The notes below the pieces were generated by a model, which was not told the origin of the DNA, ran no database searches, and saw only the letters and a program-made list of their open reading frames with translations. The position numbers and the translations under genes are program-made. From Parabacteroides distasonis ATCC 8503 (lineage in GTDB: Bacteria; Bacteroidota; Bacteroidia; Bacteroidales; Tannerellaceae), in the NCBI RefSeq assembly GCF_000012845.1, contig NC_009615.1, positions 1,883,501 to 1,947,500 on the forward strand: DNA of 64,000 bases, in the 5' to 3' direction. This document shows positions 36,108 through 45,236 of this stretch, piece by piece; position 1 is the first letter of the stretch; every line of letters begins with the position of its first letter.

Positions 36108-37205
36108 TTATTTAGATAGATGGTTTAACGCAAAAACATAAGCACCCATAGCGATCGAGCGGTTGGCTCCTTGCTTGCTGAAGGTCACCCCTATCCGTTT
36201 ACAAGGATCGTATCCTACCTTGCGATTCGTACCCGGGACTAGCACCTCGACAGCCTCTCCCCGGGCAAAACCGGCGAAGCTCTTCTCGTCGTCCAAGTCA
36301 TACACCTCCTTTTGCAAGCGCCCGAAACGAGCACCGTCCATCATTCCCGTCTGCGCGTTCATCTCTTTCAACAAGACCGGCAGGATGTACTTGGAAGCAC
36401 CGGACAAACCACCGCCTATCACGATAAGCCCATCGATCAAGGTAATAGCGGAAGCCAACGCGTCCCCAGCCATCTCACCCAACTCCTCAAACGCGGCGAT
36501 AGCCGCTTCCCGGTTACCCGGACGAATACCCTCGGCGATCTCGAAGATCTCTTTCGGGGTACGCGCCCCCGCATCACCGCTCCGCTCCGCATAGACACGC
36601 ATGACCGCCCGTATGCTGACGCTCTCCTCCACGATATACTCCGGGTACTTCTTGTTCCGCAGGCACCATACATATCCTCCCGCCGCGTTATCACCCCGCA
36701 AAAGCTCTCCATCGATGACAACCCCGGCACCAAAGCCTGTCCCTAGCGTGACACCTAGCAAATTCTTATATCGTTTCGTACTTCCCGCCTCCCGCAAACG
36801 GCGGTTGATCTCCGGGAGCACTCCCGTCAACGCCTCTCCGTACGCAAACAAGCTTCCGTCGTTATTGATAAATACCGGTATCCCGAATATATCTTCCAGA
36901 AACGGGCCTAACGCTACGCCACCCCGGAAAGAGGGGAAGTTGGGTAAATCGCCTATGATACCGGCTTGATAATCCGCCGGACCAGGAAAAGCGAAACTGA
37001 TAGCGACCGGAGCTTCCGGCAAGTCTGCTTGAATTGCCTTAAAACCCTCTACCAAATTACCTAAACACTTATCCAAGCAATCCGCGCATGCCGGAAGAAC
37101 TACCGGATCGGCTATCTCTTTTCCACCTTGGATGGCAGAGAAGACAAAATTCGTTCCTCCCGCATCCAATGTCATTACTATTCTATTGTCATTTGTGTAC
37201 ATCAT
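36108..37205 (-). CDS. ROK-family sugar kinase, probable mannokinase/glucokinase
   Basis: 365 aa. The ATP-binding DAGGTN is at residues 14-19, FINNDGSLFAYGE carries the catalytic Asp, and LGTGFGAGVVIDGELLRGDNAAGG is the ROK signature region. The usual zinc-binding CxCGxxGC motif of many ROK proteins is absent or degenerate (YVWCLRNKKYPEYI), as in some Bacteroidetes members. Context, with a mannose-6-phosphate isomerase directly upstream and mannosidases downstream, suggests phosphorylation of mannose. Kinase specificity cannot be read from the sequence. The leader holds a TGCCAC/TGGCAC phased array. Confidence 0.88.
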   Translation of the reverse strand: MMYTNDNRIVMTLDAGGTNFVFSAIQGGKEIADPVVLPACADCLDKCLGNLVEGFKAIQADLPEAPVAISFAFPGPADYQAGIIGDLPNFPSFRGGVALGPFLEDIFGIPVFINNDGSLFAYGEALTGVLPEINRRLREAGSTKRYKNLLGVTLGTGFGAGVVIDGELLRGDNAAGGYVWCLRNKKYPEYIVEESVSIRAVMRVYAERSGDAGARTPKEIFEIAEGIRPGNREAAIAAFEELGEMAGDALASAITLIDGLIVIGGGLSGASKYILPVLLKEMNAQTGMMDGARFGRLQKEVYDLDDEKSFAGFARGEAVEVLVPGTNRKVGYDPCKRIGVTFSKQGANRSIAMGAYVFALNHLSK

Positions 37206-37240
37206 ATATTCCTTTTCTTTACTTAAAGAGGTCCCGCCAG

Positions 37241-37347
37241 TGCCACAGCAGTGGCACTACTTTGCCATTAGAGGTGACACAACCTTGCCTTCGAAGTGGC
37301 ACAATCGTGCCATCAGTAGTGGCAAAGCAGTGCAATGCCTATGGCAA
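37241..37347. repeat. decayed phased array of TGCCAC/TGGCAC half-sites
   Basis: About ten hexamers alternate between TGCCA(C/T) and TGGCA(C/A) or one-base variants, with starts mostly 11 bases apart (two steps of 12). It lies between the isomerase stop and the ROK kinase start. It is the same design as the near-perfect array at 55356-55471. The transcript could form several 5-bp hairpins. Confidence 0.75.
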
Positions 37348-37354
37348 ACGGTGA

Positions 37355-39112
37355 TTATTGCCTAAAACGTACGTAAGCCTTTATAGTACCACAATATTTA
37401 CCTACAGACGATCCATACGGACGGATCGTATATTCACCCACGCAAGCCGGGATGATAAAAGTCTCCGCGTAATGAACGATGAAAGGTTCGAATGCGCCTG
37501 TCGGGCTCTCCACGATCAACTCATCTCCCTTGATTACATTCAGTACTTGCACCCCTCCATTCGTATTGTGAGGCACGATATCCGTGAACCAATGACGGCG
37601 GGTCTCGATGAACTCGTTCTCATGCAAGCCGGTCCGCTCCTCCCGCCAACCGTCTCCCTCGGCGATCATCTCCACTTGGTTGATCAAGTTATGACGGACA
37701 AACTCCGTTTGCCGCTCCCATTGGATCACTTTCGAGCCGTGGCCGATATTAATAGGTCGAGGCAGTCCGTCCAATCCCAAGCGGCCCCAGTCCCAAAGCT
37801 TAAACGTAAAGATACTTGGCGTAGCGCTAATCTCAAGCACCATGGCACCGGCTCCCGAACAATGGACCGTTCCGGCGGGGATCAGATAATGATCATGGCG
37901 TTTGGCAGGCCATTTATTGACATATTTCTCCGTATCGAAAGGCTTTCCGGTCTGTTGGGACTCGTTTAGGGCAGCGATCATCTCGTCCGGGTTGACACCG
38001 GTTTTCAATCCCAGATAAACGGTAGCGTCCTCCTCGGCATCCAGCAGGTAGTAGCTCTCGTCCTGCGTATAATAAATCCCGAACGTATCCCGGATATATT
38101 GGGTGACCGGATGCACTTGCAAACTTAGGTTTCCTCCTCCCATCGTATCCAAGAAGTCGAAACGGATCGGGAAATCTTGTCCGAAACGAGCCTCGACCGG
38201 CCCGCCCAGCAAGTCTCTCGTCTTATAGAATACCAAGTCATTGGAAGGGATCTCAAACAGCTCTCCGGCAACTTTCAGGTATAAACTATTTTCCTCGGGC
38301 ACGCAATCAAAACACCAACCGAAGTTATCTTGCTTTTTATTCAGATCACAGACCTCTTTCATCCATTGGCCGCCCCAAGGAGCCGGATCAAAGAAAGGTA
38401 CTACCCGGAACGGAGTATGCGCCGTTTTCTCTAACCCTTCTTTCAATGTCTCCCCGGAAATCATCTTAGGTGTTCGGACGATATGGGTATCCAACCAATA
38501 ATCGACCTTAGGAAGGACTTTCTTCTTCAGATTATCGCAAACAATCCAATCAATAAAATATCCTCGCTTATAATGGTACGACGGGGCTTCCTCCCGGTTT
38601 TCCACACCTAGCCCGTTCACCTCTTTTCTACGGGAACGCATCTGGATCTCCCAACGAGCCATATCCGCATAGATCAATTTGTCCGGAGCGGAAACGATCT
38701 CGGCGGCGGCGTGGCCATAAACGATTGTCCAGCCTTTTCCATCACGCAAGGACTCCCGGCAGGCGTTCACCTTCTCCTCATCCAAGAAATCCGTATAAGA
38801 GAAATGAGCCCGGCGGCCAAACAACCGGTCATCCGTCAGATAAGGATAGGTCATCGCCTCTATATCTTCTGCCGATTTAAATAAATCTCGCGTATTGATA
38901 AAACGATCGGGCGCGAGCGCTTGCAGTTCACGCATCAACTCCTCGTGATGAACCCCTTGGTAGCATTCCACCACCCAAACTTGTGATCCATTCGTTTCCG
39001 CATGTATCTCCGCCAATCGCTTCCGTATCGATTCCCAGCCTTTCCACAAGGTACCGTCTACAACGGTGGCCGGCATTTTATCATAATTACTTTTTCTCAT
39101 CTCTTTTGACAT
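37355..39112 (-). CDS. class I mannose-6-phosphate isomerase with N-terminal extra domain
   Basis: 585 aa, about 200 longer than a minimal class I enzyme. Residues about 240-585 are the cupin-type isomerase: FFDPAPWGGQWM, the zinc-binding LSLQVHP (329-335), and PAGTVHCSGAG. Residues 1-220 form an additional domain with WVVECYQGVHHEELMREL and DRLFGRRAHF, resembling a nucleoside-kinase-like fold that lacks a P-loop; its role is unknown. The enzyme converts mannose-6-phosphate to fructose-6-phosphate, linking the mannosidase products to glycolysis. It is second in the operon after the six-hairpin lipoprotein gene. Confidence 0.88.
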   Translation of the reverse strand: MSKEMRKSNYDKMPATVVDGTLWKGWESIRKRLAEIHAETNGSQVWVVECYQGVHHEELMRELQALAPDRFINTRDLFKSAEDIEAMTYPYLTDDRLFGRRAHFSYTDFLDEEKVNACRESLRDGKGWTIVYGHAAAEIVSAPDKLIYADMARWEIQMRSRRKEVNGLGVENREEAPSYHYKRGYFIDWIVCDNLKKKVLPKVDYWLDTHIVRTPKMISGETLKEGLEKTAHTPFRVVPFFDPAPWGGQWMKEVCDLNKKQDNFGWCFDCVPEENSLYLKVAGELFEIPSNDLVFYKTRDLLGGPVEARFGQDFPIRFDFLDTMGGGNLSLQVHPVTQYIRDTFGIYYTQDESYYLLDAEEDATVYLGLKTGVNPDEMIAALNESQQTGKPFDTEKYVNKWPAKRHDHYLIPAGTVHCSGAGAMVLEISATPSIFTFKLWDWGRLGLDGLPRPINIGHGSKVIQWERQTEFVRHNLINQVEMIAEGDGWREERTGLHENEFIETRRHWFTDIVPHNTNGGVQVLNVIKGDELIVESPTGAFEPFIVHYAETFIIPACVGEYTIRPYGSSVGKYCGTIKAYVRFRQ

Positions 39113-39132
39113 TTAATATTGCACGCTTGTAT

Positions 39133-40434
39133 TTAACTCTTATTTTTCTCTGCCCAATCCCTTAATAATTCAATCGCCTTAGATAACACTCCGGCCGATC
39201 CCTTGAAATTACCAGAGCCGCTGGGGACACCGCCTTTGCCATACCATTCGTAGAATCCGTCATTTTGGATCACACGCTCGATCATCGGATGGATCTCCGC
39301 ATAAGCCTCCTCAACCATTCCATTAACGACAAGCTGCTGGATCATCCGACCGCCAAACCATGTCCAATCCCCGCCATTCTGATACAGATAAGCCTTAGAC
39401 ATTCCTCCATGGAAAAAACCATCCGGATACACGGGATATAAGGTCAGACCAATGCTTGGCATACCCGACAGGCGAACATTCTCAAGCATCTGGGCATTTA
39501 CGGTACGTATCTCGTCTTTCGATAATAAGCCGGCCTCTATAGCGATAGCCGTCCCACCATGATAATGAATGGCAAGTTCATCAAAACCTTCCGGAATCGG
39601 AGATTTCTCCGGATAAATATGAGGAATGAACTTCTGGCGCTTTACATCCCATAGATGAGCCCGCACATTTCTCTCGATTCCCTCACGCAGACTTTTCCAA
39701 CGGGAGGCTTGCGGAGAATCAGGAGCCATTTCCAACAAATAATCCAAGGCGATTATGAACATAGCGTTATCATATACATCGATAGCCGGATCCGACAAAT
39801 CATTCATATCACATCCGAAATCGTCATTCGGCTGTACATCGCCCCAATCAGCGGTCATTGCTCCATAAAGCAATCCATATTTCTCATTATATCGTTCCCG
39901 CATCAGATAATCTACCATCGCGTTCATTCGCTCGAGAACGGTCTTCCCGACAACTTTCTCATTCAATATCTCCCGATCACCCGTCTTACGAATGTATTTA
40001 CCTACGATCTGAATCAAGGAAGATTCTTGGTCCGTCTCTACCGTATTCTTAAAAGCGACATGTTTCGGAGCGGCATTCGAATAATAAGGCGTATCATCAT
40101 ACCATGTAAAATCTTCTTTCAGCACATAACCATCGATCATCTCATCATTCGGCTGTTGAAGAGCGAAAAACAATAAAATAGCTTCCCGCAGTTCGTGTGG
40201 ATCACTCTCCTCGCAAGCGATCTCTATAAACGTATTCATATCACGAGCCCATATCTGGGAATAACCGCTACCTGCGTTAAAACCATTGCGGATGGTAGCA
40301 CGAGCCATACTATCGACCTTCAACAAATTCGTATCAGACAATATCTGATTGGCCAATCGCTGTCTATCGGTTAATCCCGTACAAGACAAAAAAGATACAA
40401 ATACAAAAGAAACTACAACTAGAATTTTATTCAT
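39133..40434 (-). CDS. six-hairpin ((alpha/alpha)6) glycosidase-like lipoprotein, family unclear
   Basis: 433 aa lipoprotein (SFLSC, Cys18). The sequence has the helix-barrel pattern of six-hairpin glycosidases: GSGYSQIWARDMNTFIEIA, TADWGDVQPNDD, YDNAMFIIALDYLL, QNGGDWTWFGGRMIQQLV and FYEWYGKGGVPSGSGNFKGSAGVL. Conserved Asp and Trp residues in these motifs are likely in the active site. It lacks the hallmark motif of GH125 alpha-1,6-mannosidases that I remember, so I give no GH number. It leads the operon that ends with GH38. It may remove a sugar that blocks mannosidases, which is an inference from context. Confidence 0.7.
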   Translation of the reverse strand: MNKILVVVSFVFVSFLSCTGLTDRQRLANQILSDTNLLKVDSMARATIRNGFNAGSGYSQIWARDMNTFIEIACEESDPHELREAILLFFALQQPNDEMIDGYVLKEDFTWYDDTPYYSNAAPKHVAFKNTVETDQESSLIQIVGKYIRKTGDREILNEKVVGKTVLERMNAMVDYLMRERYNEKYGLLYGAMTADWGDVQPNDDFGCDMNDLSDPAIDVYDNAMFIIALDYLLEMAPDSPQASRWKSLREGIERNVRAHLWDVKRQKFIPHIYPEKSPIPEGFDELAIHYHGGTAIAIEAGLLSKDEIRTVNAQMLENVRLSGMPSIGLTLYPVYPDGFFHGGMSKAYLYQNGGDWTWFGGRMIQQLVVNGMVEEAYAEIHPMIERVIQNDGFYEWYGKGGVPSGSGNFKGSAGVLSKAIELLRDWAEKNKS

Positions 40435-40459
40435 GGCATTATGTTATGATTTATGTCGG

Positions 40460-40467
40460 CAAAATTA
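40460..40467 (-). promoter_or_regulatory. -7 element for the mannoside operon
   Basis: The minus strand reads TAATTTTG (TAnnTTTG), 25 bases before the operon's first ATG at 40434. It is divergent from the AraC promoter 25 bases away. Confidence 0.5.
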
Positions 40468-40491
40468 TTTCAATAATCCAGAAAGAAATGC

Positions 40492-40499
40492 TACATTTG
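40492..40499 (+). promoter_or_regulatory. -7 element for the AraC regulator gene
   Basis: TACATTTG (TAnnTTTG), 37 bases before the ATG at 40537. Confidence 0.5.
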
Positions 40500-40536
40500 T
40501 TCCGATTTACTTGTACAATCTTATGATTTATAGATC

Positions 40537-41427
40537 ATGGTCAAGATAAAAGAAGGATTTAAGGGAGAACGGCTCGTTTCTTTACCCGAGGAACTATTGG
40601 CAAGCTACCGGAGGGAACCGCTCATCAATAATTTATATGTACGCAAGATAGGTTTCTTCCCACGTGTTAAATATCATTTTCTCCAAAAAGAACATGGCTG
40701 TGACTACGCCATGCTTATTTATTGTACGGAGGGAAAAGGATGGTATCGTATCCTCGGTAAACAATATACCGTGGAGAAATACCAATATATCATCATCCCT
40801 CCCGGTATCCCCTACTCATTCGGGGCAGACGAGGGAGATCCATGGACTATTTACTGGTTACACTTCCAAGGGAAGCTTTGCGATCAATTCCTGCCGTCGC
40901 ATCCGGTTCCGGTCACTATTTCGCCGAATGAATATTCCCGTTTACAAGATCGGTTACGGCTGTTTGAGGAGATATATAGCAGTTTCTCCATGGGATATAT
41001 TAAAGAATATATGATTTATTCCTCCATGTGCCTTTACAATTTTCTGGCCTCTTTCATCTATCTGGAGCAATTCCGCCATATCATGATTCCCTCGCAAAAA
41101 GAATATCCGTTCACGGCACGGGTTATTCATTATATGCGTGAGAACATCCAGCAGAATCTTACCTTGAAGGAATTAGCGTCTTATTTCAAATATTCCCCTT
41201 CTCACTTCTCTGCTCTCTTCTTTGGCGAGACCGGGGTCTCGCCCATGAATTACTTCATACGCTTGAAAATACAGAAGGCTTGTGAATATATCGAGCTAAC
41301 GAATATGAAGTTGAATGAGATCGCCACGCATCTGGGATTCGAGGATGCCGCCTACTTCTCGCGTACGTTTACGAAAGTTATGGGTTGCTCTCCTTCCGTT
41401 TATCGTAAAAAGGAGATGGAGATATAG
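40537..41427 (+). CDS. AraC-family transcriptional regulator
   Basis: 296 aa. The N-terminal cupin sensor domain (about 25-170, with YQYIIIPPGIPYSFGADEGDPW) resembles sugar-binding AraC/RhaR-type sensors. The C-terminal double HTH spans about 190-290 (LTLKELASYFKYSPSHFSALF and LNEIATHLGFEDAAYFSRTFTK). It is divergent from the six-gene mannoside operon with overlapping control regions, so it is the likely activator of that operon; ligand and binding site are not known. Confidence 0.92.
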   Translation: MVKIKEGFKGERLVSLPEELLASYRREPLINNLYVRKIGFFPRVKYHFLQKEHGCDYAMLIYCTEGKGWYRILGKQYTVEKYQYIIIPPGIPYSFGADEGDPWTIYWLHFQGKLCDQFLPSHPVPVTISPNEYSRLQDRLRLFEEIYSSFSMGYIKEYMIYSSMCLYNFLASFIYLEQFRHIMIPSQKEYPFTARVIHYMRENIQQNLTLKELASYFKYSPSHFSALFFGETGVSPMNYFIRLKIQKACEYIELTNMKLNEIATHLGFEDAAYFSRTFTKVMGCSPSVYRKKEMEI

Positions 41428-41466
41428 AATTCGTTTGGATTTCTAGTATTTCTCATAAGAATAAAA

Positions 41467-41474
41467 TATATTTG
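41467..41474 (+). promoter_or_regulatory. -7 element for the glutamate symporter gene
   Basis: TATATTTG (TAnnTTTG), 40 bases before the ATG at 41515. Confidence 0.45.
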
Positions 41475-41514
41475 TACAATAGATATTTAAACGAACATAA
41501 AGTAAGTAGTTACT

Positions 41515-42861
41515 ATGATAGACCTAACACAGTTCACCCCTTGGACTCTCTTTACGGATCTTGGATTCATTTCGATACTTCTATTGGTTGGCAAATTCAT
41601 ACGAGTCAAGGTAAAACTGATACAACAATTATTCATACCCCCCAGCTTGATCGCGGGCTTGCTAGGACTGGCGTTCGGACCTAATGGACTGGGGTGGATT
41701 CCGCTTTCCAATGACTTAGGTACTTATGCGGCTATCCTTATCGCCTTGGTGTTTGGCGCGTTGCCTTTATCTTCCCCGAACGTCTCCATGAAAGAAGTAG
41801 CGAAACGAGTCGGACCGATGTGGGCGTACGCTCAGGTGGGTATGTTATTGCAATGGGCATTAGTAGGCTTGTTCGGATTGTACGTGATCAAGCTGATCTG
41901 GCCGGACCTGAATGACGCTTTCGGCATTATGCTGCCGACAGGTTTTTATGGCGGACACGGCACGGCCGCCGCTATCGGGTCCGCATTCGAGGGATTGGGC
42001 TGGGACGAGGCTCGCAGTTTAGGCATGACTACTGCTACCGTAGGGGTTATTTGCTCGATCATCGGAGGTTTACTGATGGTCAAATGGGCGGCCAAGCATA
42101 AACAAACCGCTTTTATCTCGGATTTCGACGATCTCCCGGACGAGCTGAGAAGTGGGTTGCTGCCAGAGGATAAGCGGGATTCCATCGGAGAAGCTACGAC
42201 TTCCTCCATATCCATCGATACGCTGACTTTCCATGTGGCTTTGGTATTTGTCGTGGCTTTTTTGGGATATATGGTTAGCCAAACCGTAAAGGTATATTAT
42301 CCGGTATTGGAGTTACCTGTTTTCAGTTGTGCCTTTATCATTGGATTAGTATTAAAGAAATTCTTCGACGCGACAACCATATCCAGATATATCTGTCCAC
42401 AGACGACCCAGAGGCTGAGCAGTTCCTTCACGGATATGCTGGTAGCTTGCGGTGTAGCGTCTATCAAGCTAGGGGTGATCGTAAAATATGCCTTGCCGCT
42501 TATCGTACTCATCATAGCGGGCGTGGCGATCGTCTGGTGCATAACATTCTTCTTAGGAAGAAGATTAGCCAAGACTTTCTGGTTCGAGCGAATGATTTTC
42601 GCTTGGGGATGGTGGACCGGCACGATGGCTATGGGCATCGCCTTGCTGCGGATCGTAGACCCGAAACTTTCCAGCAAAGCGATGGATGATTATGCGATGG
42701 CTTACCTGCCTATCGCTCCCATAGAGATCTTATTGATCACCTTCGTCCCCATCCTTTTCGTAAACGGATTGGGAGTTTGGTTGCTATTAGCCTGCTTGGT
42801 CCTTTCCCTACTTATCTTGCTGCTGGCGTGGAAGATGGGATGGTGGATTACTCGCTCTTGA
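41515..42861 (+). CDS. gltS: GltS-family sodium:glutamate symporter
   Basis: 448 aa inner-membrane protein with about 11 membrane segments. The family pore motifs are present: PTGFYGGHGTAAAIGSAFEGLGW in the first half and FTDMLVACGVASIKL in the second. It imports glutamate with sodium. It is slightly longer than E. coli GltS (about 400 aa), mostly in the hydrophilic loop near residues 195-230 (DFDDLPDELRSGLLPEDKRD). It is transcribed alone. Its last 14 bases overlap the end of the convergent permease gene, so the two 3' ends are antisense to each other. Confidence 0.9.
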   Translation: MIDLTQFTPWTLFTDLGFISILLLVGKFIRVKVKLIQQLFIPPSLIAGLLGLAFGPNGLGWIPLSNDLGTYAAILIALVFGALPLSSPNVSMKEVAKRVGPMWAYAQVGMLLQWALVGLFGLYVIKLIWPDLNDAFGIMLPTGFYGGHGTAAAIGSAFEGLGWDEARSLGMTTATVGVICSIIGGLLMVKWAAKHKQTAFISDFDDLPDELRSGLLPEDKRDSIGEATTSSISIDTLTFHVALVFVVAFLGYMVSQTVKVYYPVLELPVFSCAFIIGLVLKKFFDATTISRYICPQTTQRLSSSFTDMLVACGVASIKLGVIVKYALPLIVLIIAGVAIVWCITFFLGRRLAKTFWFERMIFAWGWWTGTMAMGIALLRIVDPKLSSKAMDDYAMAYLPIAPIEILLITFVPILFVNGLGVWLLLACLVLSLLILLLAWKMGWWITRS

Positions 42862-45214
42862 TACTATTTACCGGGTTCTCGTTCGCCGCTTTCCAGTTCT
42901 GGAAACTCACGGTCAATAACGTGATTACGGTTACGATCAATAAGGCGATTAAGAATACCCACCAATGAAGTGGAGTCTTATAAGCGAAACCCTCGAGCCA
43001 CATCCTCACGCCCTGCCAAGCGATCGGCGCCGCTATCACGAAGCAAATACCTACAATCCTCAGATAGGCCTTATTAAACATCAGCAGGATCTCCCCTACC
43101 GTAGCTCCATGTACCTTGCGGATACCTATTTCCTTACGGCGGTATTGAGTCTCGAACACCACTAAGCCAAATACCCCGACCAAAGAGATAATAATCGCCA
43201 GCAAGCTAAAGATCGTAACCAGATCGCGTAGGTTCTCCTCTTTCTGGTAAAGATGATTAAAGATCTCATCATAGAACTCGATATTGAACGGATAAGAAGG
43301 ATCTAATTCTCTCATCGTCTCCTGGATGTGACCTACTACGGCATGAAAGTCCGATCCGGCTTTCAAGCGGATATAAGAGATTGGCAAAGAATAACCAAAG
43401 TTTCCGACCAAGAAAGCGATATTATCCTCTCCACCACGAAGCGAGGTGAATTTCACATCGTCGGAGAAACCGATAAGATGACCGGAAGAATAGCTATCGA
43501 ACGCGTCCCCCACTTGCATATCCAACCCCTCCATCGCCGTACGATTGAATATATAAGACACATGATCCGAAAGTTCGTCCGCCTTTGAGAAATCTCTCCC
43601 TTCTATAACCGGAATCCCCATCACCCGCAAGAAATTGGAAGATGCTATAATTATGAAATACTGAAAGTCCTTACCCTTATAATTACCGCCATTCGTGTTA
43701 TACCCGTCCTTAGAGCCCACTTTCTCCATAGCGAAAGCTACATCCTCGATCCCCGAATTCTCTTTCAAGCGATTCACATATGTATCGTGATGCTTATTAT
43801 ACATTGTCTCATTCAGCTCCACGATAGCTACCTGATCCTTATCGAATCCTAAAGAGAAATTCCTCATATAACTATTCTGGATTTGCACAAAGCAAGCCCC
43901 GATAATCAACACGATCGAAACAACGAACTGGACACAAATCAATGTCGTACGTAACTTACGCCCGGAAGGAGATAACCCGAAGCTGCCCTTCAGCACCAAG
44001 GCCGGAGGAAAAGAAGTTATATAATAAGCAGGATAAATACCCGCCAGCCAACCGATAACCAACGCTACGATGCCACACAAGAAAACGATCGGAAGATTTG
44101 AGACCAAACTCAAATCGGCCTCGATAAAAGGTAACGCTTCCGCCCAATCCAATCCCCAAACGATAACGAGACTTACCAGCCACGCCATAAAACTAATAAG
44201 GGCTGCCTCTATCAATAAAGATCTGCGCAACAAAGTATCCGAGCTACCCAATACCTTCTGCGTATTGATGCTTTTGATTCGCAACGGAGTCAAAGAAGTG
44301 CTAAAGTTCGTGAAGTTAATAGCCGCGACAATGACAATCAGAAGGGCTATACCGAACAATAAGGCCGTGACTTCCTTGTTTCCGCTCCGGAATGTACCAC
44401 CGTCTTGCGTCTCATTCATATAATAAATATCAGTCAGCGGGACGAGCCGGATCTGTTCTCCTTCATGGTAAATCTTCTTGAAATCAAAATGACGGTTGAA
44501 ATTATCGGCAACCTCATCTGCCATGGCAGGATTATCAAGCAATAAATAACAAACCCAGTTACTTGAGCTAAAATTATTGATATTATAATCCGGATCGATC
44601 GCCGTATAGACCACGTTCCGAAGCTGCGTGTTCTCCGGGAAATCCTTATAAACCGCACCAATCGTAAAGAGTTTAGCCGATTTAGTCCAGATATTTTCTT
44701 CCGCTCGCAACGTCTTACCAACCGCAGAGATGTCTTCCCCAAACAACTTGTCAGCCAAGCTTCGGGGTACCATTACTTTCTCAGGATCTTTCAAGCAATC
44801 GATATCGCCTTCCACGATCGGGAACGCGAATATCTTCGGTAAACTAGCGTGGCAGGTTGTCACGATTTCCTTAAACCCAAACGGTTGCCCGTTTCTATCC
44901 ACCGAGAGATAAACACCATTCTGGCCAAAAGAAGGAGTCAACAATGTACCCGCCTCTATATGCGGGGAAGATTGGATGACAGCCTCCACAAAGGCACGGG
45001 GTAATATTGTCCCGAAAGTACCCGGAATGGTCAAGTCCACCCTAAAAATCCGCCCGGACGTAGGATGGCAACGATCAAAAGTCCGCTCAAAATTAATCTG
45101 TATCAAAATCACGATAAAAGCGGCGAAAGCAACCGCAAGACCGGCTACGTTCAATGCGGTCGCCATTTTAAACCGCCTCAACACACTCAGAAAGTTCCGA
45201 ATAATCGTTTTCAT
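42848..45214 (-). CDS. FtsX/MacB-type ABC transporter permease
   Basis: 788 aa with the Bacteroidetes double arrangement: membrane helix, MacB-like periplasmic domain, three FtsX helices, then the same again. Start MKTIIRNFLSVLRRFKMATALNVAGLAVAFAAF; the C-terminal FtsX unit has YRRKEIGIRKVHGATVGEIL, and the end ANENPVNSIKSE is shared with the neighbours. Such proteins work with a LolD/MacB-like ATPase in mechanotransmission or export rather than ordinary transport; the cargo is unknown. It is the last of four paralogues, 22 bases after the previous one, and its 3' end overlaps gltS. Confidence 0.88.
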   Translation of the reverse strand: MKTIIRNFLSVLRRFKMATALNVAGLAVAFAAFIVILIQINFERTFDRCHPTSGRIFRVDLTIPGTFGTILPRAFVEAVIQSSPHIEAGTLLTPSFGQNGVYLSVDRNGQPFGFKEIVTTCHASLPKIFAFPIVEGDIDCLKDPEKVMVPRSLADKLFGEDISAVGKTLRAEENIWTKSAKLFTIGAVYKDFPENTQLRNVVYTAIDPDYNINNFSSSNWVCYLLLDNPAMADEVADNFNRHFDFKKIYHEGEQIRLVPLTDIYYMNETQDGGTFRSGNKEVTALLFGIALLIVIVAAINFTNFSTSLTPLRIKSINTQKVLGSSDTLLRRSLLIEAALISFMAWLVSLVIVWGLDWAEALPFIEADLSLVSNLPIVFLCGIVALVIGWLAGIYPAYYITSFPPALVLKGSFGLSPSGRKLRTTLICVQFVVSIVLIIGACFVQIQNSYMRNFSLGFDKDQVAIVELNETMYNKHHDTYVNRLKENSGIEDVAFAMEKVGSKDGYNTNGGNYKGKDFQYFIIIASSNFLRVMGIPVIEGRDFSKADELSDHVSYIFNRTAMEGLDMQVGDAFDSYSSGHLIGFSDDVKFTSLRGGEDNIAFLVGNFGYSLPISYIRLKAGSDFHAVVGHIQETMRELDPSYPFNIEFYDEIFNHLYQKEENLRDLVTIFSLLAIIISLVGVFGLVVFETQYRRKEIGIRKVHGATVGEILLMFNKAYLRIVGICFVIAAPIAWQGVRMWLEGFAYKTPLHWWVFLIALLIVTVITLLTVSFQNWKAANENPVNSIKSE

Positions 45215-45236
45215 CTTATTATTATAGTTTCATTTA

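Noticed and set aside
39133..40434. GH125 exo-alpha-1,6-mannosidase
   Set aside because: Context is attractive, but the family motif I expect near the N-terminus is replaced by GYSQIWARDMN; left as unclassified six-hairpin protein.
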